Source: Cytophagales bacterium
GTDB lineage: Bacteria; Bacteroidota; Bacteroidia; Cytophagales; ES-bin-26
Reading direction: 5' to 3'
Assembly (NCBI GenBank): GCA_014379925.1
Contig: JACMKY010000205.1
Location: forward strand, 1 to 9,404
Length of the DNA: 9,404 nucleotides
Shown: positions 5,900-9,404 of the stretch, in pieces
Layout of the letters: each line of letters opens with the position of its first letter
Position numbering within the stretch: position 1 is the stretch's first letter
The notes under the pieces: generated by a model
Seen by the model: only the letters and a program-made list of their open reading frames with translations
The model's database searches: none
Told to the model about the DNA's origin: nothing
Program-made: the position numbers and the translations under genes

Positions 5900-6718
5900 T
5901 TACTGACACGTGTACGTCCAACTTGCCTGCTCTCCGTTGGCTTTCGAGCCGATCGGATAACCGTTCTCGTTGTAGGTATACTCCAGCAAGGCTTTGTCCT
6001 GCGTGCCGGCCTCCAGGTGCTTTCCGTTGACTTTGTACGCCGTTTTTTGGTGGTACGTGGTTACCGCCTCAACCAAGTTGTTTTTCGCGTTGCCCACCGG
6101 ATAGCCGTACAACAGTTCCAAGGGATTGTGCAGGGCACTGGTATGCCGGGCCGGATTGGGTTTGTCATCGTATTTCAAGGCCACGGTATACTCCGGTTTT
6201 CCCGCCTTGTCCAGCACTTTCACCGTAACCGGATTGTCGCTTTGGTCATAATCGTATTCCATGGAAGCGAATACCTGATTATTCAACCAGGCCTCCTGCC
6301 GGCTGATGCGTCCTTGGTCGTTGTAAGTGAACCGACGGGGCAGGTAGCTTCCCCCGGCCTCGATCCGCTGCAGCCGTCCGTCCGGCGCGTAGACGTGTTT
6401 GAGATAACTCTTACCGGGCGTCAGTCGGACGGAATCCGGGCGTCCCTGGGTGTTGTAAGTGAAGACTGCTCTAAAGGACCGCCCGTCGCTTTCCGTGCGA
6501 ATCTCCCGGAGCTGCCCGCCTTGGTAGCTGTACTCGGACGGGGTTTGTTGTTCGCCCGAACCGGTAGTCGAACGGCTTACCGTGCAAGATTGGGCTTTTG
6601 CCACCGGTTGGTTGGTGGCTTCGACTGGTACCGAGGAAGTTTCAGCGCCTTGGTGGGTACAGGAGACAATAAAAACAACCAAGTACAAAGCGGTAGCGGG
6701 GAATAAGAAAAGTTTCAT
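5900..6718 (-). CDS. YD/RHS-like repeat lipoprotein, 272 aa
   Basis: A signal peptide ends in a lipobox-like 'FIVSC' with C20. After a linker the protein is built of YD-like beta repeats: 'FTYNTQGRPDSV' (86-97), 'VYAPDGRLQRI' (109-119), 'FTYNDQGRISR' (130-140), 'YDYDQSDNPVTV' (155-166), 'LKYDDKPNPA' (181-190) and 'EYTYNENGYPIGS' (246-258). Such repeats are common in surface or periplasmic lipoproteins of Bacteroidota and are thought to form an extended beta scaffold. There is no toxin domain or RHS core cassette, so it is not a polymorphic toxin. C45 and C271 could form a disulfide. It leads a two-gene operon with the 193-aa lipoprotein. The specific function is unknown. Confidence 0.85.
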   Translation of the reverse strand: MKLFLFPATALYLVVFIVSCTHQGAETSSVPVEATNQPVAKAQSCTVSRSTTGSGEQQTPSEYSYQGGQLREIRTESDGRSFRAVFTYNTQGRPDSVRLTPGKSYLKHVYAPDGRLQRIEAGGSYLPRRFTYNDQGRISRQEAWLNNQVFASMEYDYDQSDNPVTVKVLDKAGKPEYTVALKYDDKPNPARHTSALHNPLELLYGYPVGNAKNNLVEAVTTYHQKTAYKVNGKHLEAGTQDKALLEYTYNENGYPIGSKANGEQASWTYTCQ

Positions 6719-7110
6719 AGGAAGAGAAGGGCTAGAGAAAAGCGATCAGTGGGCCAGTTATTTAGTTGCCGTAAACCTGCTTCCTCCGCGGGTAAGCAAC
6801 CCCGGCAAAAGAGGCGAACCGAATGGAAAAATTGAATGGCTTTTCGTCAGGTGCGCGATTAACGATTCAAAATAAGCTCCTTTCTTATTTAAAAAACAGC
6901 CAACTGAGCGGGGAAGCTTACGCCGTAAGAGTTTGGGTTATTGCGCCAGCAAAGACCGGTTAATCAACGTCCCATAAGTTGCCGGAGGGTTGTGCTTTTT
7001 CTTGGAGGAATGCGTTCGTATTTGTTGCCGACCAATGCCGAAAAGTGCCATCTATTTTTGCCAGCTCGTTTCTTAACTTCTATAATCGTGACAATCCTGG
7101 TTCAGACACC
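6719..7110. other. 392-bp intergenic region with no gene recognised
   Basis: This lies between the stop of cca and the start of the YD-repeat lipoprotein, both on the minus strand. It should contain the lipoprotein promoter, but the best minus-strand candidate, TTATTTTG (6875-6868), misses the TAnnTTTG pattern by one base and lacks a -33 TTTG. A 13-bp odd palindrome, cttacg-c-cgtaag, sits at 6917-6929. I found no clear terminator for cca and no tRNA-like fold. Open frames here look random. Confidence 0.6.
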
Positions 7111-8538
7111 CTACCGCGCTCCCTCGTTTACCTTCAACCCCAGTTTTTCACCCGCCTGCACCATGAACGGGTAGGCGGCTTCGTGGGTGTTGCTGATGTC
7201 GCCCTCCAGGATAGCCTCGCGGACGGCTTCCTTGATTTCGCCCACCTCACGGCCCGGCGGGATGCCGAACGTCCGCATGATGAGTTCGCCGGTGATGACC
7301 GGCTGAAAATTCCGCAACTTGTCCTTCTCTTCCAGTTCCTGCAGCTTGTGTTCCACCTTGTCGAAGTTGCGAAGGTGCTTTTTCACCTTGTCGTAATTCT
7401 TGGAGGTGATGTCGGCGCGGCACAGGGTCATCAGGGCTTCCAGGTCTTCGCCGGCTTCGAAGAGAACGCGCCGCAGGGCCGAATCCGTCACGGTTTCCTT
7501 CACCAGCGCGATGGGACGGAGGTGGAGACGCACCAGCTTCTGGACGAACTTCATCTTTTCGTTGAGGGGCAGTTTCAGCTTGCGGAAAATGGCGGGAACC
7601 ATGCGGGCCCCCAGTTCTTCGTGGCCGTGAAACGTCCAGCCCACCGTCTTGTCGAAACGCTTGGTGGCGGGCTTGGCCACGTCGTGCAGAATGGCTGCCC
7701 AGCGCAGCCACAAGTCGTCGGAGCGGGCGGCCACGTTGTCGAGCACCTGCAGGGTGTGGTAGAAATTGTCCTTGTGCCCCTTGCCCTCCAAGATTTCCAC
7801 GCCTTGCAATTCCAGCAACTCGGGCAGGATCTTCCTGAGCAGTCCGGCCTGGTTGAGCAGTTTGAAGCCGTAGGAGGGGGTGGGCGAGGCGATGATCTTG
7901 TTCAACTCTTCGGTCACGCGCTCCATCGAGACAATGTCCAGCCGGTCCCCGTATTCGGTCAGCGCGTCGAAGGTGTCGGGGGCAATGTCGAAACCCAACT
8001 GGGAGGCGAAGCGCACGGCCCGCATCATCCGCAGCGGATCGTCGGAAAACGTAATGCCCGGTGCCAGCGGGGTGCGGATGATTCTTTTCCGGAGGTCTGC
8101 CACGCCGTCGAACGGATCGACCAGTTGACCAAAATCGTCTTCGTTGAGGCTGATGGCCAGGGCATTGATGGTGAAATCGCGTCGGTTCTGGTCGTCTTCG
8201 ATGGTGCCGTTTTCCACCAGGGGCTTGCGCGATTCCCGGCGGTACGATTCCTTGCGGGCGCCCACGAACTCCACTTCCCAGTCGTCGAGGCGGAGTTGGG
8301 CCGTGCCGAAGTTCTTGAACACGGCCACCGGAATCCGTCGACCGCTGTTGCTGGCCACCCGTTCGGCCAGGGTAATGCCGCCGCCGATGCACACCACGTC
8401 GATGTCGTGGGAAGGGCGTTTGAGCAGCAGGTCCCGCACGAAGCCCCCGATCACGTACGCCCGCACGCCCAACTCCCGGGCGCTCCGGGCAACGAGTTCA
8501 AAGACGGGATTCGCGCGCAACGTTTGAGCGAAATCCAT
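7111..8538 (-). CDS. cca: CCA-adding tRNA nucleotidyltransferase with HD domain
   Basis: This enzyme adds or repairs the 3' CCA of tRNAs from CTP and ATP without a nucleic acid template. The 475-aa protein is a complete class II nucleotidyltransferase. It has the head-domain GGFVRD (31-36), catalytic D45-I-D47, 'RRDFTINALA' (119-128), 'DDPLRMMRAVRFA' (166-178) and the helix 'SMERVTEEL' (204-212). A C-terminal HD phosphohydrolase-type domain follows, with H261, H285-D286 in 'AAILHDVAKP' and 'FHGHEELGA' (303-311). The HD domain is common in bacterial CCA enzymes and may give phosphatase or phosphodiesterase activity. The ATG at 8538 is right for the family. The YrdC-like gene lies 81 bp upstream on the same strand. 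An A-only or CC-only adding enzyme cannot be excluded by eye. Confidence 0.95.
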   Translation of the reverse strand: MDFAQTLRANPVFELVARSARELGVRAYVIGGFVRDLLLKRPSHDIDVVCIGGGITLAERVASNSGRRIPVAVFKNFGTAQLRLDDWEVEFVGARKESYRRESRKPLVENGTIEDDQNRRDFTINALAISLNEDDFGQLVDPFDGVADLRKRIIRTPLAPGITFSDDPLRMMRAVRFASQLGFDIAPDTFDALTEYGDRLDIVSMERVTEELNKIIASPTPSYGFKLLNQAGLLRKILPELLELQGVEILEGKGHKDNFYHTLQVLDNVAARSDDLWLRWAAILHDVAKPATKRFDKTVGWTFHGHEELGARMVPAIFRKLKLPLNEKMKFVQKLVRLHLRPIALVKETVTDSALRRVLFEAGEDLEALMTLCRADITSKNYDKVKKHLRNFDKVEHKLQELEEKDKLRNFQPVITGELIMRTFGIPPGREVGEIKEAVREAILEGDISNTHEAAYPFMVQAGEKLGLKVNEGAR

Positions 8539-8619
8539 GAATTAAGTTGGGGTTTTGAAGTGTAATGCGGAGTTGGTTTTGGCCCTTTCTCTTCTCCGTT
8601 CCCTGGTCTCCGGTCGGCT

Positions 8620-9186
8620 TCACTGGCGGATGAATTTGATTTCGCCGTTCAGTTCCAGGCGAACGAACGTGGATAATTGAGGTTTTTCCACCACTTGGTT
8701 TTCCCAATTTAACGTAAAATCCGCTACTTGTTTCGTTTCCCCGGAAATTTCGTTGGCCGCCCCGGCGGAGTCCGGGGAAGCGATAACGGCTACCCCCCGC
8801 CCGAATCGCCGAAGGAATGATCCGCTGGCGCGGTGCTTGACCAGCCGGATGGCTACGCGGCCATCGGGCGCCAGCAGGGCGGGCGCCAGGTTTTTCCCCC
8901 CGGGATAGACGACGGTGAGGGGTTTTTCGGCGAATTCCACCAGGTCCCAGGCAATTTCGGGTACGCGCGTTACGTATTGTTGCAACAGCCCGATCTCCCC
9001 GATGAGCACGGCGATGGGTTTGACTTCACTGGCCAACGGCGTTTCCGACCCGGTGGGCGCGTCCAGCAAACGCCCCACGGCTTCGGGATTACCCGCGTCA
9101 ACGCCGACCAGCCAGCCTTCGTCGGAACGGAAACGGATGAGCCCGCCCTTCCGTAATTGTTCCACGGCTTCCTGAAGAGGATTCAT
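8620..9186 (-). CDS. YrdC/Sua5-fold protein lacking the ATP/threonine-binding motifs
   Basis: The 188-aa protein aligns by eye along its whole length with bacterial TsaC/YrdC, which makes threonylcarbamoyl-AMP for the t6A tRNA modification. Retained family stretches are 'KPIAVLIGE' (56-64), 'QQYVTRVPEIAWDLVEFAEK' (69-88), 'PLTVVYPGGKNLAPALL' (89-105) and 'DGRVAIRL' (108-115). The signature residues are gone. The usual 'PTDTIWGIG' is 'RSDEGWLVG' (20-28), the K-R motif expected near 44-48 is 'PTGSE', and 'STSANxSG' is replaced around 134-143 ('AVIASPDSAG'). The frame is intact, so this is not an ordinary pseudogene. I infer it has lost TC-AMP synthase activity or changed role, and that a canonical copy exists elsewhere. 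It may be co-transcribed with cca. A promoter and a palindrome lie upstream. Confidence 0.85.
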   Translation of the reverse strand: MNPLQEAVEQLRKGGLIRFRSDEGWLVGVDAGNPEAVGRLLDAPTGSETPLASEVKPIAVLIGEIGLLQQYVTRVPEIAWDLVEFAEKPLTVVYPGGKNLAPALLAPDGRVAIRLVKHRASGSFLRRFGRGVAVIASPDSAGAANEISGETKQVADFTLNWENQVVEKPQLSTFVRLELNGEIKFIRQ

Positions 9187-9211
9187 GTTCCCGTAACCAA
9201 GGTGAAAACCG

Positions 9212-9228
9212 CCACTGGTTACCAGTGG
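9212..9228. promoter_or_regulatory. 17-bp palindrome in the leader of the YrdC-like gene
   Basis: The arms ccactggt (9212-9219) and accagtgg (9221-9228) are perfect inverted repeats around a single base. The element lies 26-42 bp upstream of the ATG and downstream of the predicted -7 element, so it would be transcribed. It could be an operator for a repressor or the core of a leader hairpin, though a one-base loop must open by melting inner pairs. No T-run follows that would make it a terminator. Confidence 0.55.
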
Positions 9229-9250
9229 TTCGCTCCGGTAAGCAGTCAGG

Positions 9251-9281
9251 CAAAGTTAGAAATATATAAATTATGAAAATT
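9251..9281 (-). promoter_or_regulatory. candidate Bacteroidota promoter for the YrdC-like gene and cca
   Basis: On the minus strand TAACTTTG (9258-9251) matches TAnnTTTG exactly and would start transcription near 9245, giving a leader of about 60 nt. The sequence 17-24 nt upstream is AT-rich but has no exact TTTG, only TTTC (9278-9275) at 16 nt. The call therefore rests mostly on the -7 element. Confidence 0.5.
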
Positions 9282-9404
9282 TTGGGCGAAAATTTCCTGC
9301 TTTAACTGGGGTCGTGCGGGAGCGCTCGTTCTCTAAGGTGGGGAATGGCCAAACGCGGGCCGAAAAAAGACGGCTTGTTAGTGGGCATTCTCGTAAATTG
9401 CCGC
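9259..9404. other. window-edge region, no gene called
   Basis: The first part is AT-rich promoter-flanking DNA. Near the edge a plus-strand ATG at 9345, preceded by a purine-rich aaggtgggga, opens a 20-codon frame that runs off the window. Minus-strand frames end at 9378 and 9301. All are too short to judge and none shows a family motif. Confidence 0.4.

Noticed and set aside
5900..6718. RHS/polymorphic toxin
   Set aside because: It is only 272 aa, with a few YD-like repeats, a lipobox, no core RHS cassette, no variable toxin tip and no immunity gene.
6979..8565. 528-codon open frame on the plus strand
   Set aside because: It is antisense to cca, caused by strong GC bias at third positions. 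The minus strand carries all expected nucleotidyltransferase and HD motifs.
9345..9404. start of a plus-strand gene at the window edge
   Set aside because: There are only 20 codons before the edge. Despite a purine-rich stretch upstream, there is no recognisable motif, and minus-strand frames overlap it.

Overview
The window looks like chromosomal DNA from a Bacteroidota bacterium, most likely order Cytophagales. Four things suggest this. The genes mostly lack Shine-Dalgarno sequences. Two promoter candidates fit the Bacteroidota pattern (TTTG / TAnnTTTG). A GMC oxidoreductase is paired with a Tat-type 'gluconate dehydrogenase subunit 3' lipoprotein. Intergenic DNA carries short repeats (gaggtaagaagtacgagg and cgtaagtcg). 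Coding DNA is fairly GC-rich and intergenic DNA is more AT-rich. I cannot name the genus from sequence alone.

Layout. (1) 1-383, minus strand: a small conserved-looking hypothetical protein, with a possible 25-codon ORF overlapping its stop. (2) 524-3214, minus strand: a compact redox operon with a Bacteroidota-type promoter (3184-3214), then the Tat/lipobox subunit-3 protein, a repeat-rich gap able to form a long hairpin, the GMC flavoprotein, and a rho-independent terminator (524-554). (3) 3564-4264, plus strand: an ECF sigma factor overlapping by ATGA with a very short membrane protein in the usual anti-sigma position. (4) 4415-5221, plus strand: lgt, prolipoprotein diacylglyceryl transferase. 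(5) 5297-6718, minus strand: two lipoprotein genes 21 bp apart, convergent with lgt. (6) 7111-9258, minus strand: a YrdC/Sua5-fold protein that has lost its signature residues, followed by a complete CCA-adding tRNA nucleotidyltransferase.

How the genes relate. Subunit 3 carries the only export signal of the redox pair, so it probably takes the GMC flavoprotein with it through Tat. Lgt would lipidate the lipobox cysteines of subunit 3 and of the two lipoproteins. The YrdC-like gene and cca both belong to tRNA-maturation families and may be co-transcribed. I saw no phage, insertion sequence, CRISPR array, tRNA or rRNA gene. The most interesting points are the diverged YrdC-like protein, the hairpin-forming repeat inside the redox operon, the truncated sigma-linked membrane gene beside short repeats, and a 17-bp palindrome in the YrdC-like leader.
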